Of a stretch of DNA of 64,000 bases, positions 41,317 to 50,139 are shown piece after piece. The stretch is from Aliiroseovarius sp. S1123 (GTDB taxonomy: Bacteria > Pseudomonadota > Alphaproteobacteria > Rhodobacterales > Rhodobacteraceae), in assembly GCF_023015885.1 (NCBI RefSeq), contig NZ_JALKBE010000002.1, positions 1 through 64,000 on the forward strand, read 5' to 3'. A program made the position numbers and the translations under genes. Below the pieces are notes generated by a model. That model did no database searches, had not been told where the DNA came from, and saw only the letters and a program-made list of their open reading frames with translations. The number at the start of each line of letters is the position of its first letter. Within the stretch, counting starts at the first letter, position 1.

Positions 41317-42279
41317 CTAGTGCGCGTTGCGGAACTCTTCCAAGAAACTGGCACATCCGGTCAATGCGGCATAGTCGTCGGTGACCAGATGGATCGGAAA
41401 CTGATCCAAAAATGGACCAAATCGCCCCTTGTCATACCACGCGGCCTCAAAGTCAGTCTGCCCGAGCCACGGCGCAATGGCGCGGGACATCCCGCCCACC
41501 AGATAGATCCCACCAAAGGGCAGGTTGGTTAGGGCCAGATCCCCCAGCACGGTGCCGAGGATGCAGCTAAACAGGTTGATCGCGTCCTTCGCCATGTCGT
41601 CATCGTCGTCCGCCGAAGCGAAAACCTGTGCGGATTTTGCTCCGGTGGGCTGACCCGCGCTGTGACGCAGCCAGTCGTGACAATGCCCAAGCCCGCGCCC
41701 GGACAAGGCGTCTTCAATCGCTGCGTGGTTGAACCGGCTGCGCAGATATTCGGCGAAAGCAAACTGATCAGCGGTGCTGACGGGCAGGGTGGCATGACCA
41801 CTTTCAGCAGGCGGCACAAGCCGCCCGGCTTTCGTGTGATAGGACGCGGCCGAGTTGAACCCAGTGCCAATACCGACCACCAGCTGTGCGGCCTCCGGGC
41901 TAGCGGTTTGGCCTGCTCGGATGACCTCGACTTTTGCAGGGTCAAGAGCTCCGATCGCATGGGCCTGCGCCTGCAGATCGTTAAGCACATGCGCATCCGG
42001 TGCGCCGGTCGCCTGCGTCAGGGAGGCACAATCTATTGCCCAGTCCAGATTGGTCAGGCGTCCTTCTCCGTCACGCACCGGTCCGGCGATGGCGACGGCG
42101 GCCTGCTCGAACATCGCCGTGTCATGGCTGTTCCGGTAGGCCGATAGGATGTCGGTCAGGCTGTCGTGGTCCGCATTGGCAAACTTGCGAATGCTGTCCG
42201 GCAGAACCTGCCCGTCGCGCGCGATGGCAACGCGGGTGTTGGTGCCGCCGACATCCGCGACGATCGAGTGGTGTGGCAT
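41317..42279 (-). CDS. glk: glucokinase
   Basis: The 320-aa ROK-unrelated Glk-type hexokinase has the phosphate-1 motif VADVGGTNTRVAIA, LNDLQAQAHAIG (sugar site Asn-Asp) and GIGTGFNSA (adenosine motif). It makes glucose-6-phosphate from glucose released by the adjacent alpha- and beta-glucosidases. It overlaps the GH1 gene by one base on the same strand, so the two are translated together. Glucokinase beside agl genes is common in Rhodobacteraceae. Confidence 0.93.
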   Translation of the reverse strand: MPHHSIVADVGGTNTRVAIARDGQVLPDSIRKFANADHDSLTDILSAYRNSHDTAMFEQAAVAIAGPVRDGEGRLTNLDWAIDCASLTQATGAPDAHVLNDLQAQAHAIGALDPAKVEVIRAGQTASPEAAQLVVGIGTGFNSAASYHTKAGRLVPPAESGHATLPVSTADQFAFAEYLRSRFNHAAIEDALSGRGLGHCHDWLRHSAGQPTGAKSAQVFASADDDDDMAKDAINLFSCILGTVLGDLALTNLPFGGIYLVGGMSRAIAPWLGQTDFEAAWYDKGRFGPFLDQFPIHLVTDDYAALTGCASFLEEFRNAH

Positions 42280-43607
42280 CAGCTGTTCAAAGCCTCTCTG
42301 ATAGCGCTAAACGATGCCTTCGGATAACGGTTTAGCGACGTCCAGTCCACATGTATCAGGCCAAATCTTGGTGCATATCCCAGCGCCCATTCGTAATTAT
42401 CCAGAAGCGACCAAGTGAAATAGCCCTTCACCGGCACGCCTTGCGCAACGGCGTTCTGGACCTGCGCCAAATGTGCGGCCAGATAGGTGATGCGGTCCGG
42501 GTCAGACAGGGGATCGCCTGCCAGTTCGGAGATCCCTGCCATCCCGTTTTCGGTCACATAGATCGGCAGATCGCCGGTATACTCGCGCTGAATCATGGTC
42601 AGGAAATAGGACAGACCCTCGGGATAGATTTCCCAGTTCATGGCAGTTTTGGGCAGGGGGCCTTCGACCTCAACCGTGGCGGGCCACGGGGCGCCGGCGG
42701 GGGCCGCGTCATAGAGCTTGCGGGTGTAGTAGTTCAGGCCGATCCAGTCGATCGGTTGGGTGATCGTGTCGAAATCATCCTGCCACCTGTCTGGAAAATG
42801 CGCGCCAAGGCCGTCCAGTACCTCGTCGGGGTAACAACCTTTGGTGATGCCCGAGATGAAGAACCGGTTATAGATTGCATCCTGAACCTGTGCCGCGCGC
42901 CGCGCGCCGTCTGTTTCGTTCGCGGGGGCGGCGAACTCCATGTTGCAAACGGCACCAAGGTTACTCATGCCCAGCCCGCGCATCACTTGTGTGGCACGCC
43001 CGTGGGCCAACAGCACATGATGCATTGCCCGCGCGGTGGCGCGGATGTCGCGCAGACCCGGCGCATGCGCCCCTTCGAAATGCGACAGCCACGAGACGCA
43101 CCACGGTTCGTTGATCGGCGCGGCCGACCAGACACGATCCCCGATCCGAGACATGATGACCTCGGTGTAGTCCGCAAACCAGCTGGCGATATCGCGGTTG
43201 CGCCAGCCGCCCAGATCGGACAGGGGCGAGGGAAGCTCCCAGTGATAAAGGGTCGCGGCAGGTTTGATCCCGCGTTCCAGCAGCCCGTCAACAAGGCGGT
43301 CATAGAAATCCAGGCCTTGCGCATTTGGCGTGCCGCGTCCCTCGGGCAGGACCCGGGCCCAACTGGTCGAGAAGCGATAGACGTCAAAGCCAGCCTCTTT
43401 CAGCAGGTCCAGATCCTCGTCCAGACGGGTCAGGTGATCACAGGCGATGGCGCCGCTCTCGGCCCCCGCGACATTGCCCGGGGTTGCAGCGAAGTCGTCC
43501 CAATGGGTGCGCCCGGCGCCCCCTTTGGCGTGGCCTTCGATCTGATAGGAGGACGTCGCGGCCCCGAACAGAAAATCAGACGGGAAATCAGAGCGATGTG
43601 GCAGCAT
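42279..43607 (-). CDS. bglA: GH1 beta-glucosidase
   Basis: The 442-aa glycoside hydrolase family 1 enzyme has FLFGAATSSYQIEG at the N-terminus, the acid/base Glu in PINEPWCVSWL and the nucleophile Glu in YVTENGMAG. There is no signal peptide, so it is cytoplasmic and acts on imported disaccharides. AAGGA is 9 nt before the ATG. It lies 31 nt downstream of the LacI-type aglR and just before glk on the minus strand. Confidence 0.94.
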   Translation of the reverse strand: MLPHRSDFPSDFLFGAATSSYQIEGHAKGGAGRTHWDDFAATPGNVAGAESGAIACDHLTRLDEDLDLLKEAGFDVYRFSTSWARVLPEGRGTPNAQGLDFYDRLVDGLLERGIKPAATLYHWELPSPLSDLGGWRNRDIASWFADYTEVIMSRIGDRVWSAAPINEPWCVSWLSHFEGAHAPGLRDIRATARAMHHVLLAHGRATQVMRGLGMSNLGAVCNMEFAAPANETDGARRAAQVQDAIYNRFFISGITKGCYPDEVLDGLGAHFPDRWQDDFDTITQPIDWIGLNYYTRKLYDAAPAGAPWPATVEVEGPLPKTAMNWEIYPEGLSYFLTMIQREYTGDLPIYVTENGMAGISELAGDPLSDPDRITYLAAHLAQVQNAVAQGVPVKGYFTWSLLDNYEWALGYAPRFGLIHVDWTSLNRYPKASFSAIREALNS

Positions 43608-43638
43608 CAGTCTTGTTCCTTCAGTTATGTTTTTGGTG

Positions 43639-44664
43639 TTAGTCGCGGCGGGCAGGGCCCGTGGACATGCCCAGCGTCAGCTCGGCTTCAAGCAACAGCT
43701 CGGTCGGGCTGTCCTTTCCGTTGATGATGTCGATCAGCATTTGGGCGGCACGCCGACCGGCCTCGCGCACGGATGACCGGGTGGCGGTATAGACGGGGAT
43801 GTCCGTGCCATTGCGGAAATAGCTGAGATCATCGTCATAGGTGATCAGGGACACATCGCGCCCCAGCGTCAGGCCCAGCTCTTCGATCCCGCGGCGTACC
43901 CCGATGGCCATGATGATCGAGCTGACAAGGATTGCGGTGGGGCGGTCCGGCCGCGCCAGAAGAGATCGAGTCAGATCATGGCCCTGCGCCTCGGTCATTT
44001 CGCCAGAAAACATCAAAGACGGATCAGGATTGATCCCGCGCGAGGCCAAGGCGGCTTCGTATCCGGCGCGACGGCGGGCGGCGAAGTCCATATGCTCCAG
44101 CCCGTTCAGAAGCGCGATCCGCTGGTGGCCCAGATCCAGCAAAAGCTCGGTCGCGCGCTGGAAGGCGCGGGTGTTGTTCACATCGACCCATGCATAGGGC
44201 GCCGTCGCGTTCGAACTGCGTCCGTGTACCACGTAAGGAAGGCCAAGGTCGTTTAGGAAAGGAATACGTCCGTCATTCAGGCTGGGTGCGTGAATGATCA
44301 GCCCATCCACATTCCGCTTGGTGGCAAAGCTGCGATAGGCCTGTTCTTCGTCGTCATCCGACACCACGGACATGAGCATGTCATAGCCGTTGCGCGAATA
44401 GACCTCGCCCGCGCCAGCGGTGAAATCCGCGAAAATCGGGTTCACCATCTCGTGCTTGGCACTGATCGGAATCACGTGCCCAATGGCCATTGCGCGGCCC
44501 GTCGCCAGCGCTCGGGCGCGGGTGTTGGGGGCATATCCATGGGTGCGGGCGGCGGCGGCAACCTTCTTGCGCGTGGCTTCGGAAACCTCGGGATAGCCGT
44601 TCAAGGCACGGCTGACCGTGGTCGGCGAAAGTCCGAGAAGATCAGAGAGTTCCTTTAGGGTCAT
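43639..44664 (-). CDS. aglR: LacI-family repressor of alpha-glucoside genes (AglR-like)
   Basis: The 341-aa regulator has an N-terminal LacI headpiece (MTLKELSDLLGLSPTTVSRALNGYPEVS) and a periplasmic-binding-protein-like effector domain. It is divergent from aglEFGAK and upstream of bglA-glk. ATG 44664 is preferred to a TTG at 44679, since that TTG lies within a LacI-type palindrome (44677-44688). The likely inducer is an alpha-glucoside or its phosphate or glucose product. Two CAAAGCG-type operators flank it. Confidence 0.9.
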   Translation of the reverse strand: MTLKELSDLLGLSPTTVSRALNGYPEVSEATRKKVAAAARTHGYAPNTRARALATGRAMAIGHVIPISAKHEMVNPIFADFTAGAGEVYSRNGYDMLMSVVSDDDEEQAYRSFATKRNVDGLIIHAPSLNDGRIPFLNDLGLPYVVHGRSSNATAPYAWVDVNNTRAFQRATELLLDLGHQRIALLNGLEHMDFAARRRAGYEAALASRGINPDPSLMFSGEMTEAQGHDLTRSLLARPDRPTAILVSSIIMAIGVRRGIEELGLTLGRDVSLITYDDDLSYFRNGTDIPVYTATRSSVREAGRRAAQMLIDIINGKDSPTELLLEAELTLGMSTGPARRD

Positions 44665-44676
44665 GCGCGTCGAATC

Positions 44677-44688
44677 CAAAGCGGTTTG
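44677..44688. promoter_or_regulatory. AglR-type operator at the aglR start
   Basis: CAAAGCGGTTTG differs at one base from the perfect LacI-family palindrome CAAAGCGCTTTG found at 44832. It ends 12 nt before the aglR start codon, suggesting autoregulation. Confidence 0.65.
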
Positions 44689-44794
44689 AGGGGTTATTCT
44701 GACCGGCGGCCACTGGTATTGATCCCTACGCTATGCCCGAGAACCCAATTATGTAAAGGCAAAAATGCTCAATGTGGTGGCGCTAACATATCGG

Positions 44795-44843
44795 TTGACA
44801 GGAATCGGAATACGGGTAACTGTGAGGCATTCAAAGCGCTTTG
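44795..44843 (+). promoter_or_regulatory. aglE promoter with AglR operator
   Basis: A consensus -35 TTGACA lies at 44795-44800, with a weak -10 TAACTG 16 nt downstream. The perfect 12-bp palindrome CAAAGCGCTTTG (44832-44843) sits about where transcription would start, an ideal repressor position. The leader then runs ~85 nt to the aglE ATG. Confidence 0.7.
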
Positions 44844-44926
44844 GGAAATTTGGAGATCCGCAAGGCGCAGCCGGTTATTCCGGTCCAATCATCATCGGGT
44901 TCGATGAAATGTCGTGGGAGGACATT

Positions 44927-46279
44927 ATGAAGAACGTGTTTTATGCAAGCGCTGCCACGCTGGCTTTGTCAGCTGGCGCTGGATTTGCTGACGGGCATCT
45001 GAAATTTGCTCCGGGGGACGGGGCATTTACCTGGGAAAGCTTTGAGGCGCTGAAGTCGATGGATCTGTCAGGCGAGACGATTACCGTGCTTGGTCCCTGG
45101 CTTGGCCCGGACAAAGAGCTGGTTGAAAGCGTGATCGCCTATTTCGAAGCCGCCACCGGCGCGGACGTGCAGTATTCAGGCTCGGACAGTTTTGAGCAGC
45201 AGATCGTGATTGATACCGAAGCTGGCAGCGCGCCCAGCATTGCGGTTTTCCCGCAGCCGGGGCTTGCCGCGGATTTGGCGTCGAAAGGCTATCTGTCGGC
45301 GTTGCCGGACGACACTGCGGACTGGGTGCGTGACAACTATGCGGCCGGTCAAAGCTGGGTTGATCTGGGCACCTATGCGGGGAAAGACGGAAATCCCGCC
45401 CATTACGGGTTCTTCTACAAGGTCGATCTGAAATCGCTGGTTTGGTATGTGCCTGAAAACTTCGAGGATGCGGGCTATGACGTGCCGCAGTCGATGGAAG
45501 AGTTGAAGGCGTTGACCGATCAGATTGTGGACGATGGCGGTGTGCCGTGGTGCATCGGTCTGGGGTCCGGCGGGGCGACCGGCTGGCCGGCCACCGATTG
45601 GGTCGAGGACATGATGCTGCGCACCCAGACGCCTGCGGATTATGACGCGTGGGTGTCCAACGACCTGAAATTCGACGATCCCAAAGTGATTGCCGCGATC
45701 GAGGAATTCGGCGCGTTTGCCCGTAATGATGCCTATGTCTCGGGCGGGGCAGGGGCTGTGGCGACCACCGACTTCCGCGATAGCCCGCAGGGCATGTTTG
45801 CCTCGCCGCCGCAGTGCTACATGCACCGTCAGGCCAGCTTTATTCCCAGCTTCTTCCCGGAAGGGACCGAGGTGGGCGTGGACGCTGACTTCTTCTACTT
45901 CCCTGCCTACGAGGGCAAGGATCTGGGCAAGCCTGTCTTGGGCGCGGGTACAGTTTGGGCGATTACGTCCGACAGCAAGGGCGCACAGGCCTTCATGGAG
46001 TTCTTGAAATCTCCCATCGCGCATGAGGTCTGGATGGCGCAGACCGGGTTCCTGACCCCGCATAAGGGCGTGAACACCGGCGTTTACACGGATCCGACCG
46101 TGGCCAAGATGAATGACATCCTGTTGAACGCAGACACGTTCCGGTTTGACGGATCGGACCTGATGCCGGGTGCTGTTGGCGCAGGCGTCTTCTGGACGGG
46201 CATGGTGGACTATGCAGGCGGCAAAGACGCGGCAGAAGTTGCAGCGTCCATCCAGTCCACCTGGGACTCGATCAAGTAA
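44927..46279 (+). CDS. aglE: alpha-glucoside ABC transporter, substrate-binding protein
   Basis: The 450-aa family 1 solute-binding protein has a signal peptide (NVFYASAATLALSAGAGFADG) and AglE-like sequence (FAPGDGAFTWESFEALKSMD, GGVPWCIGLGSGGATGWP, PPQCYMHRQASFIPSFFP). It binds trehalose, maltose, sucrose or related alpha-glucosides in the periplasm for AglFGK. GGGAGG lies 7 nt before ATG 44927; a longer upstream reading covers the operator and is rejected. Confidence 0.94.
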   Translation: MKNVFYASAATLALSAGAGFADGHLKFAPGDGAFTWESFEALKSMDLSGETITVLGPWLGPDKELVESVIAYFEAATGADVQYSGSDSFEQQIVIDTEAGSAPSIAVFPQPGLAADLASKGYLSALPDDTADWVRDNYAAGQSWVDLGTYAGKDGNPAHYGFFYKVDLKSLVWYVPENFEDAGYDVPQSMEELKALTDQIVDDGGVPWCIGLGSGGATGWPATDWVEDMMLRTQTPADYDAWVSNDLKFDDPKVIAAIEEFGAFARNDAYVSGGAGAVATTDFRDSPQGMFASPPQCYMHRQASFIPSFFPEGTEVGVDADFFYFPAYEGKDLGKPVLGAGTVWAITSDSKGAQAFMEFLKSPIAHEVWMAQTGFLTPHKGVNTGVYTDPTVAKMNDILLNADTFRFDGSDLMPGAVGAGVFWTGMVDYAGGKDAAEVAASIQSTWDSIK

Positions 46280-46299
46280 CCCGGTCCAGAACAAACTGA

Positions 46300-46322
46300 C
46301 CCCGGCGGCGCGTTCGCCGGGG
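46300..46322 (+). other. hairpin between aglE and aglF
   Basis: A perfect 8-bp GC stem, CCCCGGCG / CGCCGGGG with a 7-nt loop, lies 21 nt past the aglE stop without a strong U-run. This arrangement after a binding-protein gene usually protects the upstream mRNA and lowers permease expression. Confidence 0.75.
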
Positions 46323-46370
46323 CGATTTATCCTAACCGAATGATCAGCGCTTCGGTTGGAAGGGGGAGAC

Positions 46371-47366
46371 ATGCAACAAGCAATCTTTGCAGTGGCGACG
46401 ATCATTATCGGTGTGTTTGGGTGTGTCGCCTATTTCTATTTCTCAAATCTTCTGCTTGATCGGATGCTTCCGGCAAAAGGGCCCAATGCCGGGCGCAACA
46501 TCAACCGGGCGAATGCCATCCGCCCTTGGCTATTCGTGTTTCCGGCGCTCGCGATCTTGTCGATCTACCTGCTATATCCCGTGTTTTCGACTTTCTACCT
46601 GTCTCTGCATGACAGCCGAGCGCAGTTCGTCGGTGCGGATAACTATACATGGCTGGCCCAAGACGAGAAGTTCCGCGAAAGTCTTGTAAACAACTTGCTG
46701 TGGTTGCTCGTCGTCCCCGCTGCCTCGACCTTTTTCGGGTTGGTGGCGGCAGGGCTGACGGATCGCATCAAGTGGGGGCAGCTTGCGCAAAGCCTTGTGT
46801 TCATGCCCATGGCCATCAGTTTTGTCGGTGCGGCAGTGATCTGGAAGTTCATCTATGACTATCGCGGCGCGGGTCAGGGCGAACAGATCGGTCTTCTGAA
46901 CGCGCTGGTTCAGGCGTTCGGCGGCGATCCGCAGGCGTGGATAACGTTGCCCTTTTGGAACAACTTCTTCTTGATGGCGATCCTGGTTTGGATCCAGACA
47001 GGCTTTGCGATGGTGATCTTGTCGGCCGCCCTGAAAGGCATCAGCGAAGAAACGATCGAGGCCGCTTATCTGGACGGGGCCAGCCCGCTGCAGGTCTTCT
47101 TCAAGATCAAGATCCCGCAGATCTGGGGCACGATTGCAGTGGTCTGGACGACGATCACCGTGACCGTTCTGAAGGTCTTCGACATCGTGTTCGCCATGAC
47201 CAACGGCCAATGGGGCACGCAGGTTTTGGCCAATCTCATGTATGACTGGATGTTCCGCGGATCGCCGGATTTCGGGCGCGGCTCGGCCATTGTGGTGGTG
47301 ATCATGCTGCTGGTCACGCCCGTCATGGTTTGGAACATCTACAACGCACATAAGGAGTCACGCTGA
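46371..47366 (+). CDS. aglF: alpha-glucoside ABC transporter permease AglF
   Basis: The 331-aa inner-membrane permease has an extra N-terminal membrane segment (residues ~2-25) before the normal six-helix MalF-type core. The EAA loop is EETIEAAYLDGASPLQVFFKIKIPQI (conserved EAA...G around residue ~230). ATG 46371 follows GGAAGGGGGAGAC, and a TTG reading from 46356 is inside this ribosome binding site. Its stop overlaps the aglG start (TGATG). Confidence 0.94.
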   Translation: MQQAIFAVATIIIGVFGCVAYFYFSNLLLDRMLPAKGPNAGRNINRANAIRPWLFVFPALAILSIYLLYPVFSTFYLSLHDSRAQFVGADNYTWLAQDEKFRESLVNNLLWLLVVPAASTFFGLVAAGLTDRIKWGQLAQSLVFMPMAISFVGAAVIWKFIYDYRGAGQGEQIGLLNALVQAFGGDPQAWITLPFWNNFFLMAILVWIQTGFAMVILSAALKGISEETIEAAYLDGASPLQVFFKIKIPQIWGTIAVVWTTITVTVLKVFDIVFAMTNGQWGTQVLANLMYDWMFRGSPDFGRGSAIVVVIMLLVTPVMVWNIYNAHKESR

Positions 47367-48499
47367 TGGATATGGCAGGAGGCAAATCCCGCCTGACATG
47401 GGCGGTCAACCTATCGGCGGCGCTGCTGGTGTTGCTGTGGATCATCCCGACCGTTGGGCTGCTGATCAGCTCGTTCCGCGACAGGGACGCGATTTCGACC
47501 TCGGGCTGGTGGACGGCTTTGTCCGCCTCGGAAAAGAACGTGATCGAGCGGGCCTTGGCGCCCGGTGAAGCCAAGCCGGAAGGCGATCTGTGGGTGATCG
47601 AAGGGAAGGTGCTGGAAGGGCAGGGAACCACCGTCACCGCCTTCGGCATCACCTCGAAAGAGCCCGAGGCCTTTTCGCCCGGAGATACGGCCACCCATGC
47701 GCGCGGGCATAAGATCACCGTGCAGGCAGATGGGCGTTATCGCATTGAATACGCAGAAGAACCCAGCGGAAGCCGCGGCCAACGCCTGTTCGTGCGGGCC
47801 GAGACGCCGCCGGGCTTTACCTTGGATAACTACCGCGAGGTGCTGTTTGCCGAGGGCATGGGGCGCTCGCTTTTAAACACGCTGACCGTGACCATCCCCG
47901 CCACGATCATTCCGGTGCTTGTGGCCGCCTTTGCCGCCTACGCGCTGGCATGGATGGAAATGCCGGGCCGTGCGCTGCTGGTCGCTGCCGTGGTGGGCCT
48001 TCTGGTCGTGCCGCTTCAGGTTGCGTTCATTCCGCTTCTAAAGCTGCATATCGGGGTTGGGCTGGGCAAAGGCTATCTGGGCATATGGCTTGCGCATACC
48101 GGGTTCGGATTGCCTTTGGCGGTCTTCCTTCTGCGCAATTACATGGTCGGCCTGCCCGGCGAGATTATCGAAAGCGCCCGTGTCGACGGCGCCACCGATT
48201 TCCAGATCTTTCGCCGCATCATCCTGCCGCTGTCCTTCCCGGCGCTGGCTTCGTTCGCGATCTTCCAGTTCCTGTGGGTCTGGAACGACCTTCTGGTCGC
48301 AAAGGTGTTCCTTGGCACCGGCGAGGATCAGGTGGTCATGACCGGTCGCATTGTGGACCTTCTGGGCTCGCGCGGTGGCGATTGGGAGATCCTGGCCGCC
48401 TCGGCTTTTGTCTCGATCGCGGTGCCGATCTTTGTCTTCTTCTCACTCCAACGCTATCTCGTGCGCGGCCTTCTGGCCGGATCAGTCAAAGGGGGCTGA
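47366..48499 (+). CDS. aglG: alpha-glucoside ABC transporter permease AglG
   Basis: The 377-aa MalG-type permease has an EAA loop (EIIESARVDGATDFQIFRRIILPLS). It is about 100 residues longer than MalG because of a soluble insertion after the first helix (about residues 45-150, rich in charged residues, ending at TPPGFTLDNYREVL), a known trait of AglG. The insertion should face the periplasm near the binding protein. It pairs with AglF. Confidence 0.94.
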   Translation: MDMAGGKSRLTWAVNLSAALLVLLWIIPTVGLLISSFRDRDAISTSGWWTALSASEKNVIERALAPGEAKPEGDLWVIEGKVLEGQGTTVTAFGITSKEPEAFSPGDTATHARGHKITVQADGRYRIEYAEEPSGSRGQRLFVRAETPPGFTLDNYREVLFAEGMGRSLLNTLTVTIPATIIPVLVAAFAAYALAWMEMPGRALLVAAVVGLLVVPLQVAFIPLLKLHIGVGLGKGYLGIWLAHTGFGLPLAVFLLRNYMVGLPGEIIESARVDGATDFQIFRRIILPLSFPALASFAIFQFLWVWNDLLVAKVFLGTGEDQVVMTGRIVDLLGSRGGDWEILAASAFVSIAVPIFVFFSLQRYLVRGLLAGSVKGG

Positions 48500-48502
48500 C
48501 AC

Positions 48503-50137
48503 ATGAACGCAACCGTTTCTCAACAGGATATGAGACACCTAACCAAGGACGCCGATTGGTGGCGTGGCGCGGTGATCTATCAGGTCTATCCGCGTAGCTA
48601 TCAGGACGATAATGGCGACGGGATCGGCGATCTGGCGGGCATCACCCGCCGCCTGCCGCATATTGCGTCGCTGGGCGTGGATGCGCTTTGGATCTCGCCC
48701 TTCTTTACGTCTCCGATGAAGGATTTCGGCTATGACGTGTCGGATTATTGCGACGTGGACCCGATGTTCGGCTCGCTCGCCGAATTCGACCAGCTGATCA
48801 GCACCGCCCACGGTCTTGGGCTGAAGGTGATGATCGATCTGGTGCTCAGCCATACGTCGGATCAGCATCCATGGTTCAAGGAAAGTCGTCAGGACTGCGA
48901 GAATGATCGCGCCAACTGGTATGTCTGGGCGGACCCGAAACCGGATGGCACGCCGCCGAACAACTGGCTGTCGATCTTTGGTGGCTCGGCGTGGCAGTGG
49001 AACGGGAAACGTGAGCAATATTACCTGCACAACTTCCTGACCTCGCAGCCCGATTTGAACTTCCACGAACCCGAGGTGCAAGAGGCGCTGCTGGATGTGG
49101 CGCGGTTCTGGCTCGAGCGGGGCGTGGATGGGTTCCGTTTGGACACGATCAACTTCTATACCCATGACGCCCAGCTGCGCGACAACCCGCCTCTGGCGCC
49201 CGAGGATCGCAACAGCACCATCGCACCCGCGGTGAACCCCTATAACCATCAGGAACATCTCTACGACAAGAACCGGCCCGAGACGCTGGAATTCCTGCGT
49301 AAATTGCGCGCGGAGATGGAGCCCTATGGGGCCGCAGCGGTCGGCGAAGTCGGCGACGCCCAACGCGGGCTGGAAATCATGGGCGAATACACCCGCGGCG
49401 ATGATCTGGTGCAGATGTGCTATGCGTTCGAGCTGTTGTCGGGCGATCAACCTGATGCGGCCCGTGTGGCCGAGGTAATGCACAAAGTGGCCGAAGTCGC
49501 GCCGGATGGCTGGGCCTGTTGGGCTTACTCGAACCATGACGTCGCCCGCCATGCGACACGCTGGAACCTGTCCGATCAGGCGCAGCGTTTGTTCGCCACG
49601 CTTCTGATGTCCCTGCGCGGATCGGCTTGCATCTATCAGGGCGAAGAGCTTGGGCTGGCCGAGGCAGATGTCGCCTTCGAAGACCTGCAAGACCCTTACG
49701 GCATTGAATTCTGGCCCGAATTCAAAGGCCGCGACGGATGCCGTACCCCGATGGTGTGGTCGGCCAAGGCCCCGCAAGGTGGGTTCTCGTCTACTGCCAA
49801 TACATGGCTGCCAGTTGCCGCCGAGCATCTGCCTATGGCGGTCGATCAGGCCGAGGCCAGCAATGATGCGCTGATCCATCACTATCGCGATGTCATCGCG
49901 CTTCGCCGTGCCCATCCGGCGCTCGCCAAGGGCGAGATGCTGGATCTTGAGGCTCATGGACCGCTTTTGCAGTTCGAACGTCTGCACGGGAATGAACGGA
50001 TCCTATGCCAGTTCAATCTTGGCAATGCGCCGATCACGACGGACCGTCCCAGTGGGGATTGGCAGGTGCTGATTGGGGACAACACTGGCGACATCCCGGC
50101 ATGGGGCGCGCTGATCATGAAGAAAGAAGAGGTGTAG
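48503..50137 (+). CDS. aglA: alpha-glucosidase (GH13)
   Basis: The 544-aa GH13 oligo-1,6-glucosidase/alpha-glucosidase type enzyme contains DLVLSHTSDQHPWF (region I), GVDGFRLDTINF (nucleophile Asp), AVGEVGDA (acid/base Glu) and YSNHDVAR (region IV). There is no signal peptide, so it hydrolyses imported sugars in the cytoplasm to glucose for Glk. It starts 3 nt after aglG. Confidence 0.95.
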   Translation: MNATVSQQDMRHLTKDADWWRGAVIYQVYPRSYQDDNGDGIGDLAGITRRLPHIASLGVDALWISPFFTSPMKDFGYDVSDYCDVDPMFGSLAEFDQLISTAHGLGLKVMIDLVLSHTSDQHPWFKESRQDCENDRANWYVWADPKPDGTPPNNWLSIFGGSAWQWNGKREQYYLHNFLTSQPDLNFHEPEVQEALLDVARFWLERGVDGFRLDTINFYTHDAQLRDNPPLAPEDRNSTIAPAVNPYNHQEHLYDKNRPETLEFLRKLRAEMEPYGAAAVGEVGDAQRGLEIMGEYTRGDDLVQMCYAFELLSGDQPDAARVAEVMHKVAEVAPDGWACWAYSNHDVARHATRWNLSDQAQRLFATLLMSLRGSACIYQGEELGLAEADVAFEDLQDPYGIEFWPEFKGRDGCRTPMVWSAKAPQGGFSSTANTWLPVAAEHLPMAVDQAEASNDALIHHYRDVIALRRAHPALAKGEMLDLEAHGPLLQFERLHGNERILCQFNLGNAPITTDRPSGDWQVLIGDNTGDIPAWGALIMKKEEV

Positions 50138-50139
50138 CC

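Noticed and set aside
48539-49987. A 482-codon minus-strand frame opposite aglA
   Set aside because: It is fully inside the GH13 gene, whose catalytic motifs are clear; the reverse frame has no recognisable motif.
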